Below, piece after piece: positions 25,495 through 33,454 of a stretch of DNA of 64,000 nt. The position numbers and the translations under genes were made by a program. Positions within the stretch are counted from its first letter, which is position 1; each line of letters begins with the position of its first letter. Source of the DNA: Paenibacillus doosanensis (GTDB taxonomy: Bacteria > Bacillota > Bacilli > Paenibacillales > NBRC-103111); the NCBI RefSeq assembly GCF_025060755.1, contig NZ_JANYUY010000027.1:39974-103973 (forward strand), read 5' to 3'. The notes under the pieces were generated by a model, which was not told the origin of the DNA, made no database searches, and saw only the letters and a list, made by a program, of their open reading frames with translations.

Positions 25495-26520
25495 TTATCG
25501 TACGGAAGGAAAATCCGGTCTGCTTGGAGAGCCTTCGCCGCAGTGACGCCGCCGGACGAAAGCGCCAGGGTTGATTCCATACTTTTCCCGGAATGCCTCG
25601 GCAAAATAGCTCGGATTGGAATACCCTACCTCGCAGCACGCTTCGGTTACGCTCATCGATTCTTGCTGCAGCAAATAATAAGCTTTTTCCAGCCGTTTTT
25701 CCCGTAAATAACCGAACAAGGTCGTGCCGAACATCTCTTTGAAGCCGGCTTTCAGCTTGAAATCGTTCATGCCGATCATGCGGGCAAGCTCAAGCAGCTT
25801 CGGGGGTTCGGTCATGCGGCGCAGCAAAATGTCGCGGGCTTGCCGGATTTTTGCCATATCGGTCTTGGTCAGACCCGCGGCTTGCGCCTCCTCTTTGCCG
25901 TCGAACAAAAAGCGGCCGAACGCCGACGATAACAGCTCCAATATGCGGATCTCCAGTTCGAGGTTCCAAGTCTCCCCCGCGCACACCGCTTGCAGCAGCC
26001 GTCTGAGCACGACCGCAGGCGTTGGCTCGATCGGCCCGCTGAACATCCTGTACGAGCCGCCACCCGTAATTCGCCCGAAATCGAGCGTCCTGCCTCGGTC
26101 CGCTCCATCGATAAAATGATGGAAGGTCGCAGCCGGAATGCCGATTCCTACCATCGAAAACGGGACGCCGGCGCCAAATTCGAAGCGTGCCTCGGCGGAA
26201 TCGACAAATTGCAGTATGCAGCTGTCCTGCGCATATTCGTAGCGCTCTCCGGTAATATGGGCGGTCCGCTCCCCTTGAAAGCAATAGCTCAGCTCGACCA
26301 TGGGCGAATCCGTCTGGAGCTGAAGCGTATGGTCCTGATGCAACGTATAATCGGAGACGATCAGCTCCATATCGCAGCGGGGCACATAGCGGTATATCGC
26401 CCCCTCTCCGAGTTTCGGGGCAATCGGCATCGTTTCCGTGCGGCCGGTATGACGGCGCTGCAGCCCGAGGCTGTCAAAAAAGCGGTTAAAATTATGATGA
26501 AAATCCGCAGTTTGCTCCAA
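25495..26520 (-). CDS. AraC family regulator, second PchR-like copy
   Basis: 341 residues, similar in layout to the regulator at 23308: N-terminal MVELSYCFQGERTAHITG, then LLELARMIGMNDFKLKAGFK and VTEACCEVGYSNPSYFAEAFR in the double helix-turn-helix. The two regulators are clear paralogues. A perfect Fur palindrome (26545-26559) overlaps its promoter, so it responds to iron first; it may then activate the lipoprotein or ABC promoters. Whether the two copies sense different siderophores is open. Confidence 0.87.
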   Translation of the reverse strand: MEQTADFHHNFNRFFDSLGLQRRHTGRTETMPIAPKLGEGAIYRYVPRCDMELIVSDYTLHQDHTLQLQTDSPMVELSYCFQGERTAHITGERYEYAQDSCILQFVDSAEARFEFGAGVPFSMVGIGIPAATFHHFIDGADRGRTLDFGRITGGGSYRMFSGPIEPTPAVVLRRLLQAVCAGETWNLELEIRILELLSSAFGRFLFDGKEEAQAAGLTKTDMAKIRQARDILLRRMTEPPKLLELARMIGMNDFKLKAGFKEMFGTTLFGYLREKRLEKAYYLLQQESMSVTEACCEVGYSNPSYFAEAFREKYGINPGAFVRRRHCGEGSPSRPDFPSVR

Positions 26521-26544
26521 TAGGGTTCACTCCAGGTTTTTATT

Positions 26545-26559
26545 TGAGAATGATTCTCA
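26545..26559 (-). promoter_or_regulatory. Fur box overlapping the promoter of the second AraC gene
   Basis: TGAGAATGATTCTCA is a perfect 7-1-7 palindrome. A TATAAT -10 on the minus strand lies at 26569-26574, so the box covers the likely transcription start. Confidence 0.85.
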
Positions 26560-26619
26560 TTCTTTTTCATTATATCGAATCCATTTCGGTTTGACTAGAA
26601 ATCGAATTGCCTTAACGGT

Positions 26620-26671
26620 AAAAAAGACATCTTCGCAAGCTGAACTTCAGCTTGATCGAACGATGTCTTTT
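26620..26671 (-). terminator. Terminator of the thioesterase gene
   Basis: An outer stem AAAAGACATC/GATGTCTTTT with a nested AAGCTGAA/TTCAGCTT hairpin; on the minus strand a run of six T follows. The A-rich other side could let it work in both directions, but only minus-strand genes are nearby. Confidence 0.85.
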
Positions 26672-26693
26672 CAGTGCCTTTCCGTCTGACTTT

Positions 26694-27086
26694 CTAAGCG
26701 AAAAGCTTGCGCAGCCCTTCCGGAACCTCGCTGCTTTTGCGCGATTCGACCCCGATCGTCACTATCGTCACGGCGGCATCCGCGCACAGCTCCTGATGCT
26801 GATTATAAAGCTCCTGCTTCAGGACGAAGCTCGTCCTTCCTATTTTCTCGGGAACCGTAACGATAGTCAGCTTGTCCCCTTGCCTGCATTCTTTGCGGTA
26901 ATTGATATTAATATTGACCGTCACCGTCTGAACGCCGAGCTCCTTAAGCACCTCATAATGCAGCCCGGCCGTATCGTACCATTCCTCGCGCCCCCACTCC
27001 AAATATTCCAAATACTTGGCGTTGTTGACATGTCCGTTTACGTCGATTTCCGTAGAGCGGACTATGATTTCCAGACTGACCTTCAT
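26694..27086 (-). CDS. 4HBT-family acyl-CoA thioesterase (YbgC/FadM-like)
   Basis: About 130 residues, a single hot-dog domain. The catalytic region reads STEIDVNGHVNNAKYLEYLE, with the conserved Asp and the GHVNN signature, then GREEWYD. Proteins of this type hydrolyse acyl-CoA thioesters in the cytoplasm. The long frame to 27227 has no ribosome site; the ATG at 27086 has AAGGAG at 9 bases and starts at the conserved domain. It follows the FAD oxidoreductase gene by 117 bases. Substrate chain length unknown. Confidence 0.85.
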   Translation of the reverse strand: MKVSLEIIVRSTEIDVNGHVNNAKYLEYLEWGREEWYDTAGLHYEVLKELGVQTVTVNININYRKECRQGDKLTIVTVPEKIGRTSFVLKQELYNQHQELCADAAVTIVTIGVESRKSSEVPEGLRKLFA

Positions 27087-27202
27087 CGCTCTCTGCTCCT
27101 TCGAGACTTGATAGTTGAGTAGTATTCGACCGTTCGGCCGCCTACCTGTCTTATTGTACTGCGAACGGAGCCGAAACGGAAAGTCGCAGCCGAAAGCCTC
27201 CC

Positions 27203-28774
27203 TCACACCGGTCCGACCTTGGGCCACGCAAGCTCGATTCCTTTGGCCGTCAACAGCTGCTGCAGCCCCTCCAATTTGCCGGAGTCCGCGCGCACCTCTC
27301 GCGGCGTGTATCCGTTATCCAGGCAATAGGCCGCCGTATAACCGGCCGCTTCGCCGATATTCCACTCCACGGGATGGAGCCTGTAGCAGCCGTTGGTGAT
27401 GTGGGTCGTCCCGATATTTTTGCATGCCGCCAGCAGGTTGTCCACTCTTTTCGGAATGAGGCTGCCGAGCGGTATCTGGAACGGCACGGACGAAATATCG
27501 AGGAAGCTGCGTCCGCTCATGCTCGGATGCAAATCGATCCGATAGCAGCCGATGCCGACCGTATCGTGGAACGGCTCGGCTCCCAGGTCGCCGCGGACCT
27601 CCGTGCTTACATGCTGCTCCAGTACGGTGAATTCCGCCTGGATGCGTCTTGATTCGCGAATGTACGGGGCCTGAGCCATCCCGTCCTCGCTGCCCACGAC
27701 ATCGGGCCTCAGCCGCAGCCCCGGATAACCGTGCTTCCCGTCCGGCCGCGGAGCCTCGGTCTGAAGCCAGTACAGCAGCGAGTAGCTCAGCTGCTTGGCC
27801 GCCTCCAGATGCTTCTTCCTCTCCTCTGCCGGCACATCGTAAATGTTGCCGCGAAAATAATCGTTCTGCGCCCAGTTGACCAGCGTAATATCCGATGAAT
27901 ACGTTCCGGGAACAAAATTGCTTTTATCGGTAATCCGGCGATAAATGAACAGCGGATATTTATCCGTGCCCGGAAACAGCGTCTCTTCGGTCGGCTCCAA
28001 GGTCCGGGGATCGGGCGATATCCAGCTAAGCTGCGGATTCGGCCAGATGTCGGGCTGGTGCGTTCGCCAGAAATGATAATCTCTGGGCTTGTCTATCGTA
28101 TGGTTTTCGCCTTCGAAATAATCCATCGCGAAGCAGTACGTGAACGCCTGAATATCCCGGGGATCGGGTTTCCCGTCCAACGCATGAGGCTCGCCGGTCT
28201 GGCTCTTCGCTTCCGCCCCTGTGACATACTCGACCCCGGCGAGCGGAAGCATGTCGCCGCATTCCGTCGCGTCCAGGAAATACGGCGCATGGATCGTCAG
28301 CTTATCGCCGCACCCGCTGCGGACCGTCACGGACCGGATAACGTCGCCGTCGGTCTCGGCTTTGACGATTTTACTTAACGTTTGAATCGTCAGCAAGCCG
28401 CTGTTAATGTAAGGAATGAGCATAAGCTGCAGCACGGCCAGCATAATGCGGGGTTCGGCGCAAAGCCGGCTGACTCCCCCGTTGCCGGGGTTCAGATAGA
28501 AGGCTGCCCGGCCGGAATCGGACAAGGGAAAATATTGTCGATAATAGCTTCTCACATGCTCGCGAAACAATCGGAAGCTTCGGGTGCAGCCGAACTGCTC
28601 GATCCATTTATGCTCGTCCGGCGGCACGGCCTGGCTTGTGAACTGACCGCCGATCCAATGATATTCCTCGGTCAGATACACCCTCTTGCCCATGCTGCAG
28701 GCCGCTAAAGCGGCCGCGCAGCCGCCGACGCCGCCTCCGATGATCGCGATGTCGACATGTACTTCACTGTTCAT
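27203..28774 (-). CDS. FAD-dependent oxidoreductase (FAD_oxidored family)
   Basis: About 523 residues. The N-terminal dinucleotide site is VDIAIIGGGVGGCAAALAA, followed by WIGGQFTSQAVPPDEH, a signature of the FAD-dependent oxidoreductase family PF12831 found in many carbohydrate-related Bacillota loci. Later YFLDATECGDMLPLAGVEY and LLAACKNIGTTHITNGCYRL fit. The substrate is unknown. AGGAGG lies seven bases before the ATG at 28774, preferred over the GTG at 28777. No signal peptide; cytoplasmic. Confidence 0.85.
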   Translation of the reverse strand: MNSEVHVDIAIIGGGVGGCAAALAACSMGKRVYLTEEYHWIGGQFTSQAVPPDEHKWIEQFGCTRSFRLFREHVRSYYRQYFPLSDSGRAAFYLNPGNGGVSRLCAEPRIMLAVLQLMLIPYINSGLLTIQTLSKIVKAETDGDVIRSVTVRSGCGDKLTIHAPYFLDATECGDMLPLAGVEYVTGAEAKSQTGEPHALDGKPDPRDIQAFTYCFAMDYFEGENHTIDKPRDYHFWRTHQPDIWPNPQLSWISPDPRTLEPTEETLFPGTDKYPLFIYRRITDKSNFVPGTYSSDITLVNWAQNDYFRGNIYDVPAEERKKHLEAAKQLSYSLLYWLQTEAPRPDGKHGYPGLRLRPDVVGSEDGMAQAPYIRESRRIQAEFTVLEQHVSTEVRGDLGAEPFHDTVGIGCYRIDLHPSMSGRSFLDISSVPFQIPLGSLIPKRVDNLLAACKNIGTTHITNGCYRLHPVEWNIGEAAGYTAAYCLDNGYTPREVRADSGKLEGLQQLLTAKGIELAWPKVGPV

Positions 28775-28933
28775 CACAACTCCTCCTTATCCCAATTTTG
28801 GTTATTTCATCCTTCCTTATTTTTAGACGCAAGCAGTCGGGTAAAGGTTGCACAAGTCCGAAGTCCGGATGAATTCGAAGCCAAATCCGGGGCTCTGCGG
28901 CCGCCGCGCCGTGCTCCCCGGACTTGAAGTGCT

Positions 28934-31432
28934 TCAGTGAAACGATCTCCAGAAGGAGCCGTTAACCGCGATCATATCCATAATCTCGCTGAACGGAATC
29001 GTGAACGTCGGGAAGCCGGCGACATACGGAGCGATATCGTACGGCTGGAAGTAAAGATGCAGAGCGTGCTCGGTGACATAGAACGGCTGATCCGGTTTGA
29101 TGCCTTTATACGAATCGGGAAATACATAGGAGTACTGCGGGTCTTCCTTAATCTGCCTGCCGACGATTCCGCTGAGCACCTCCACATACGGACTGCCCGG
29201 TTTGAACAAATCTTTCAAATCGTATATCGCGCCGTCGGTCAGATCGATATGCGAATATACTTTTGTCGGCATGCCGTGAGCGGCTCCAAACGGGAAATTG
29301 TAGCCGTTGATCTCAAGCACGAGCAGATTTTTGCGAAAAAACGCCACATCGAAATCGCCGTTAAAAGAAGCATCCAGCTGCGTATGCGCAGGAACCGGCT
29401 TCACCTGCGCCAGCTGCTTCAGCCTCGCATTAACCTTCTGCTGGGCAGGCTGATCGCCCATTCCCTCCACCTGCGGATAATAAACCAGATAATCTTTATT
29501 CGGTTTATACTTCTCCTCCCGTACCCGGTAAGGCTCCCTTAACGGAATAACGGTGTTGGTCCGCCAAATCACTTGCCCCGCACGGTTCAAGTACGACAAT
29601 CTGCGGTCTACGTTCGCCTGAATCAGATCGTCTTGAAGCGAGACGGTGCCGCTGCCGTTCAGGCGCGGGTAGCCCTGCGCCGCATGTCCGCTGCGGTCGA
29701 TGAAGAACGTCTGGTTCCGGTCGTATACGGAAGCGAGTCCTTGATGATAATCTTCCACGTCGTAGTAACGGAAGTCGGTCAGCATCCGGCCGTTCAAATC
29801 GGCCATTGCATAGATCGAACCGAAAAAAGTCCGGTTGGGATCGATCGCCTTGCCGAGCGCCAGCCTCCCCTCGCCGGGCTGACGAATGTCGTTGTAGCCG
29901 GGCTGGACGACAAAGCGCCCTTGCTTATCGATGACGCCGTAGCGGGCGGTGTAGTTCTCCCCCGTATTGACGACCGCGCGCCCTTCCTGGAACGGCAGCG
30001 CTCCGGTATAAGCCGGCTGGAGGACGACCCGGCCCTGCTCGTCGATATAGCCGTATTTGCCGTTGACCGTCTGCTGAAACGGAAGCAGGCCGTCCCCCAG
30101 CCCTCCGACGAATGCGTAAGGATACGTCGCAATCCGGTTGCCGTTCAGCCCGATCAAGGCATACTCGTTATCGCGGATTTTGACGACCGCCTTGTTGCGG
30201 TAGAAATCCCCCGCATCCTGAAACTGCGCGGGAATTACTTCATTGCCTTGGGCGTCCAAATAACCGTATGTACTTGCCTCGACGCCCGCCTGCGGCACAT
30301 GCGTAAACATCGCCCGGCCGTTCTGCATCGAGGCGATATATGAGTAAGCCTTCTTCGTGACGATGCGCCCGGATTCGTCCATCAGCTTGAAGCCCTGGCT
30401 GTCGATGACAACCGACCGTCCTTCGGAGAACTCGCCGATCGAATCGTAGATCGGCTGCACGACGTATTGCCCGGCAGCATTGATAACCCCGCTATGGCCG
30501 CGCACCTGCACGCGTCCCAAGCCGTTCTCCTGAAAATCGGAGGCATAGTCGTACTGCACCGGAATCGCAGGAGCTCCCCGGCCGTCGATATATCCCCATT
30601 TCGTCCCGTGAATCGTCTTGTACGAAACCGGAAACCGTTCGATCCGCCGAGTCTGCCTGTACGCTTCCAGCTGAAGCCGGATATCCCGGTCAAGCTGCTG
30701 CAGTTTTTCTCCGGCGACGGCCGCACCTCCCAGCCGATAAGCGCGATCTGCCGAGACGAGGGCCGCCTCGGTCATTCCGGTCCAATGCTGGGCTTCCGCC
30801 AAGTAATACCAATACAGCGGATGATCCGGCTGCTTGCGGACCAATTGTTCGTAGTAGCGGACAACCTTCGGATAATAAAGCGGGTATTTGTCCACCGCCG
30901 ATATCCGCTGTCCCCGCCTCCACCGAATGATATCCACTCTGTACGCTTCCTCGCTGTCGCGTATCCAGAGCGCCAAATCGGCAAGCGAGGGCTGTCCGTC
31001 CCTCTCGGGCGTCGTCATCACTTCCATGAAGCTGAAATAGACGTCTTTGCCGGCGGTATCCTTCAGCCCTTCCTCCGTCCATTCGTAGACGGAAAGCCTG
31101 GATAGATCCGAATCGGGCTCTTCCTGCCAGCCGACGATCAAATTGCTTCGGTCCAGACTCAGCACCGGAGCGGCGGTCAGAACGCTGACCCGGCTGTACG
31201 GAAGAGCGACGTCGTCGGCCGCTCCCCAGCCGTAACCCAAATATTTCAACGCCAAAAGATGCAGTTCATGATCCAGACGGTATACCGCGGATATTTCCTG
31301 CATCTTGTCTCCGTCCAAATCCGCAGCGCATATCGCAGGAAGAGGATAGGAGCGTTGGGTCGTCACAAGCTCGGCGCCTTGCGGCAAGTACGCTCTGACG
31401 AGCTGTTCGATTTGCTTCTCGTTCGCGTTCAT
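28934..31432 (-). CDS. WG-repeat protein with C-terminal DUF3298 domain
   Basis: About 832 residues, no signal peptide. The N-terminal ~230 residues include an FG-GAP-like AADLDGDKMQEISAVY segment and a TPR-like helix pair (YYEQLVRKQPDHPLYWYYLA). The middle (~270-600) has at least six KWG/WG repeats of the form GYIDxxGxxVIPxxYDxAxxF. The C-terminal ~180 residues match DUF3298 (the RsiV-type sensor fold), with VYSHIDLTDGAIYDLKDLF and LYFQPYDIAPYVAGFPTF. The ATG at 31432 follows GAGGGG at suitable spacing; longer frames have no ribosome site. WG repeats probably form a propeller-like binding surface; ligand unknown. Confidence 0.8.
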   Translation of the reverse strand: MNANEKQIEQLVRAYLPQGAELVTTQRSYPLPAICAADLDGDKMQEISAVYRLDHELHLLALKYLGYGWGAADDVALPYSRVSVLTAAPVLSLDRSNLIVGWQEEPDSDLSRLSVYEWTEEGLKDTAGKDVYFSFMEVMTTPERDGQPSLADLALWIRDSEEAYRVDIIRWRRGQRISAVDKYPLYYPKVVRYYEQLVRKQPDHPLYWYYLAEAQHWTGMTEAALVSADRAYRLGGAAVAGEKLQQLDRDIRLQLEAYRQTRRIERFPVSYKTIHGTKWGYIDGRGAPAIPVQYDYASDFQENGLGRVQVRGHSGVINAAGQYVVQPIYDSIGEFSEGRSVVIDSQGFKLMDESGRIVTKKAYSYIASMQNGRAMFTHVPQAGVEASTYGYLDAQGNEVIPAQFQDAGDFYRNKAVVKIRDNEYALIGLNGNRIATYPYAFVGGLGDGLLPFQQTVNGKYGYIDEQGRVVLQPAYTGALPFQEGRAVVNTGENYTARYGVIDKQGRFVVQPGYNDIRQPGEGRLALGKAIDPNRTFFGSIYAMADLNGRMLTDFRYYDVEDYHQGLASVYDRNQTFFIDRSGHAAQGYPRLNGSGTVSLQDDLIQANVDRRLSYLNRAGQVIWRTNTVIPLREPYRVREEKYKPNKDYLVYYPQVEGMGDQPAQQKVNARLKQLAQVKPVPAHTQLDASFNGDFDVAFFRKNLLVLEINGYNFPFGAAHGMPTKVYSHIDLTDGAIYDLKDLFKPGSPYVEVLSGIVGRQIKEDPQYSYVFPDSYKGIKPDQPFYVTEHALHLYFQPYDIAPYVAGFPTFTIPFSEIMDMIAVNGSFWRSFH

Positions 31433-31527
31433 CATGGCACCCCTCTGCAAATTTCCCGTATTTCTGCTAATAGTATGCGGGTATGGGGGATATATGCATT
31501 GGAGCGGCGACAAGCGGGCCCAAACTT

Positions 31528-32907
31528 CTAAAAGCTGCGGGAAACCGGCGGCGCATGCCATTGTCCGCTTAATACCGAAGCTTGCGGCCAATAAAGGCGC
31601 AGCAGCAAATTGAACGGCCCCTTAGGCGCAGGCAGCCAGTTGGATTTCATATCCGCTTCAGGCTCCGCATGTTGGATGTACAGCTCAAGCGCCCCGTCCG
31701 TATTGTACCGGAGGCTGCCGAGATGCGGGCTCAAGGCGTAGCGCCCGATGCCGTTTTTGACGAGAAAGCCCTGCTCGTTATATAGGGTTAGCGACCAGAA
31801 GGCGGATACCGGAGGGAGCTCTGCGCTTTCGAAGCGCATCGTATATTGGTTGTTTCCGTTGAGCGGATTGCCGCTGCCGTCGATAAAACTGAAAGCGTAT
31901 ACCGCATCCTGCGGCACGTTCGCGCCGAAAATCTGATCCGCCGCCACCGCCCGGGCCAAATAATCCGTTCCGTAAGTGCCTATAGCGCTCAGCGGCATGC
32001 TCCAGCCGCCGGTCTGACTCTGCTTCACCCATTTGCGGGCCGCTTCCTCCAACGCTTCGGGCGCTTTCTCCGCCGCGCGGCGCAGCGCCTGCTGTCTTGC
32101 CGGGTCAAGACGGCTCATGTGAAAATCGGGCGAAGGAACAAGCCCCAGCGCCGCCAGCTTCGATGTCATCTGTGCCGTCTGAATAGCCGGATACGGGGGA
32201 TTTCGATCCATAACGGACATCATCAGGTTGACAAACGATGCGGCATCCATCGATGCCACCAGCTCTTTGGGCGGATGACGGCTTATAATCATATGCCCCT
32301 CGGGCGCAGGATGCGAGATCGCGGAATGCTGCAGCCGGACGATATCAAGCTGCTGCTGCAGCGCGTGAACCTCCGGGGCATCTTGCGGACCGTTCGTCTG
32401 GATGCGCCCGATGATCCAGACGGTCCCGGTCGGCGCCTGGATGACGGGAATATTCGGCGGAAGCCGGTCCTTCCCTCCCGGTCCCGCTATGACGAAGTAC
32501 TGCTCCCCGCCGCCCGTCGTGCGGGAGCCTATCGAAGCGAACACATTCGACCAGGCGTCGAGCATCGACAGCATGTAATAACGACCCTTCATATCCGGGA
32601 CGTGCAGCAGCATCGGCCCTCCCTCCAGTTCCAGCCAGGCGGACGAATACAGCGTATCGACATTGGGCCGCACCACTTGCGTAAATTTAGGGGAAGCCGG
32701 TTCCTTTTGGTGAACAAACCGATTTTTCTCTGCCGTACTGACCGCTCCCGCTCTTCGCGTCACATCCATGAGCACCGGCGGGAAGCCGTAAATATATGCG
32801 TCCACGGCCATCGAATCCAGCGATTCCCGGGACAGCGCTTCATCCTGGGGGTGCGCCGGCGGCGCCGGACGGGCTGCCGCAACTTGTCTTTGCCAGTTCG
32901 TCAACAT
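31528..32907 (-). CDS. DUF1254/DUF1214 domain protein
   Basis: About 459 residues. The N-terminal DUF1254 part contains FTQVVRPNVDTLYSSAWLEL and GRYYMLSMLDAWSNVFASIG; the C-terminal DUF1214 part has FWSLTLYNEQGFLVKNGIGR and PFNLLLRLYWP. The family is widespread and of unknown biochemical function. No signal peptide is obvious, though many relatives are exported. The ATG at 32907 is chosen because the long upstream frame overlaps the next gene; its GGAGG is rather far (13 bases). The ABM-fold gene starts just upstream in the same direction. Confidence 0.82.
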   Translation of the reverse strand: MLTNWQRQVAAARPAPPAHPQDEALSRESLDSMAVDAYIYGFPPVLMDVTRRAGAVSTAEKNRFVHQKEPASPKFTQVVRPNVDTLYSSAWLELEGGPMLLHVPDMKGRYYMLSMLDAWSNVFASIGSRTTGGGEQYFVIAGPGGKDRLPPNIPVIQAPTGTVWIIGRIQTNGPQDAPEVHALQQQLDIVRLQHSAISHPAPEGHMIISRHPPKELVASMDAASFVNLMMSVMDRNPPYPAIQTAQMTSKLAALGLVPSPDFHMSRLDPARQQALRRAAEKAPEALEEAARKWVKQSQTGGWSMPLSAIGTYGTDYLARAVAADQIFGANVPQDAVYAFSFIDGSGNPLNGNNQYTMRFESAELPPVSAFWSLTLYNEQGFLVKNGIGRYALSPHLGSLRYNTDGALELYIQHAEPEADMKSNWLPAPKGPFNLLLRLYWPQASVLSGQWHAPPVSRSF

Positions 32908-32939
32908 ACTTGTGCATTCGCCTCCGCTCTTCGTCCGGA

Positions 32940-33245
32940 TCAATTCACCGGATTTTTTTCCAGCGGATCGTACACCTCGAATATTTTGACGACGGGCGTC
33001 TCTTGAACCGCCGGCTCGACCTTTTGCTCGAACATCGGACCGAGAATCAAGCTGGCGGCATCGGCGTCCATGGCGGAATTCCAATAATTAATGGCTCCAT
33101 ACTCCCCTTTGGAATCGTCGGAAAAATAGACGTTGCCCCGGAATCCTTTTTGCTTGCGCGAAATGACGTTCAATTCGTCGAACAGCTTCTCCGCCGACTC
33201 TTTGCTGCCGGGAGCAAGGGTGAACAGAATGAGACGTACGTTCAT
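32940..33245 (-). CDS. ABM-fold (monooxygenase-like) small protein
   Basis: 101 residues with a dimeric alpha-beta-barrel pattern: VRLILFTLAPGSKESAEKLF, then a Lys-Gly-Phe-Arg-Gly strand and YGAINYWNSAMDADAA. It fits the ABM superfamily in length and layout but lacks clear catalytic residues, so the call is only to fold. AAGGAG lies seven bases before the ATG at 33245; a frame starting at 33266 is weaker. It lies 32 bases upstream of the DUF1254 gene in the same direction, so the pair may be co-transcribed. Confidence 0.6.
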   Translation of the reverse strand: MNVRLILFTLAPGSKESAEKLFDELNVISRKQKGFRGNVYFSDDSKGEYGAINYWNSAMDADAASLILGPMFEQKVEPAVQETPVVKIFEVYDPLEKNPVN

Positions 33246-33454
33246 AGCGACTCTCCTTTGATTCAAAATGACCTCGATGGTTCCTTCTCATCATACGCCG
33301 GTTGAAATGGGTTGGTGAGTTGGCGAAGCATCATTTGAACCGCATAAGACCGCCTAATGCGCAGGAGGCTGGACACTGACTTATACCCATACGGCGAACG
33401 GTTGCTCTTCACCAGCTTGTGCTCGCTTAGCGATTTTGCTTTATCGCCGTTTTT

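Noticed and set aside
31846..33006. 386-codon plus-strand frame over the DUF1254 gene
   Set aside because: Arg-rich antisense shadow with no ribosome site or known motif.
33305..33454. Possible terminator or small gene after the SecA-like gene
   Set aside because: Only a short GCGAT/ATCGC pairing without a suitable T-run, and no frame with a ribosome site.
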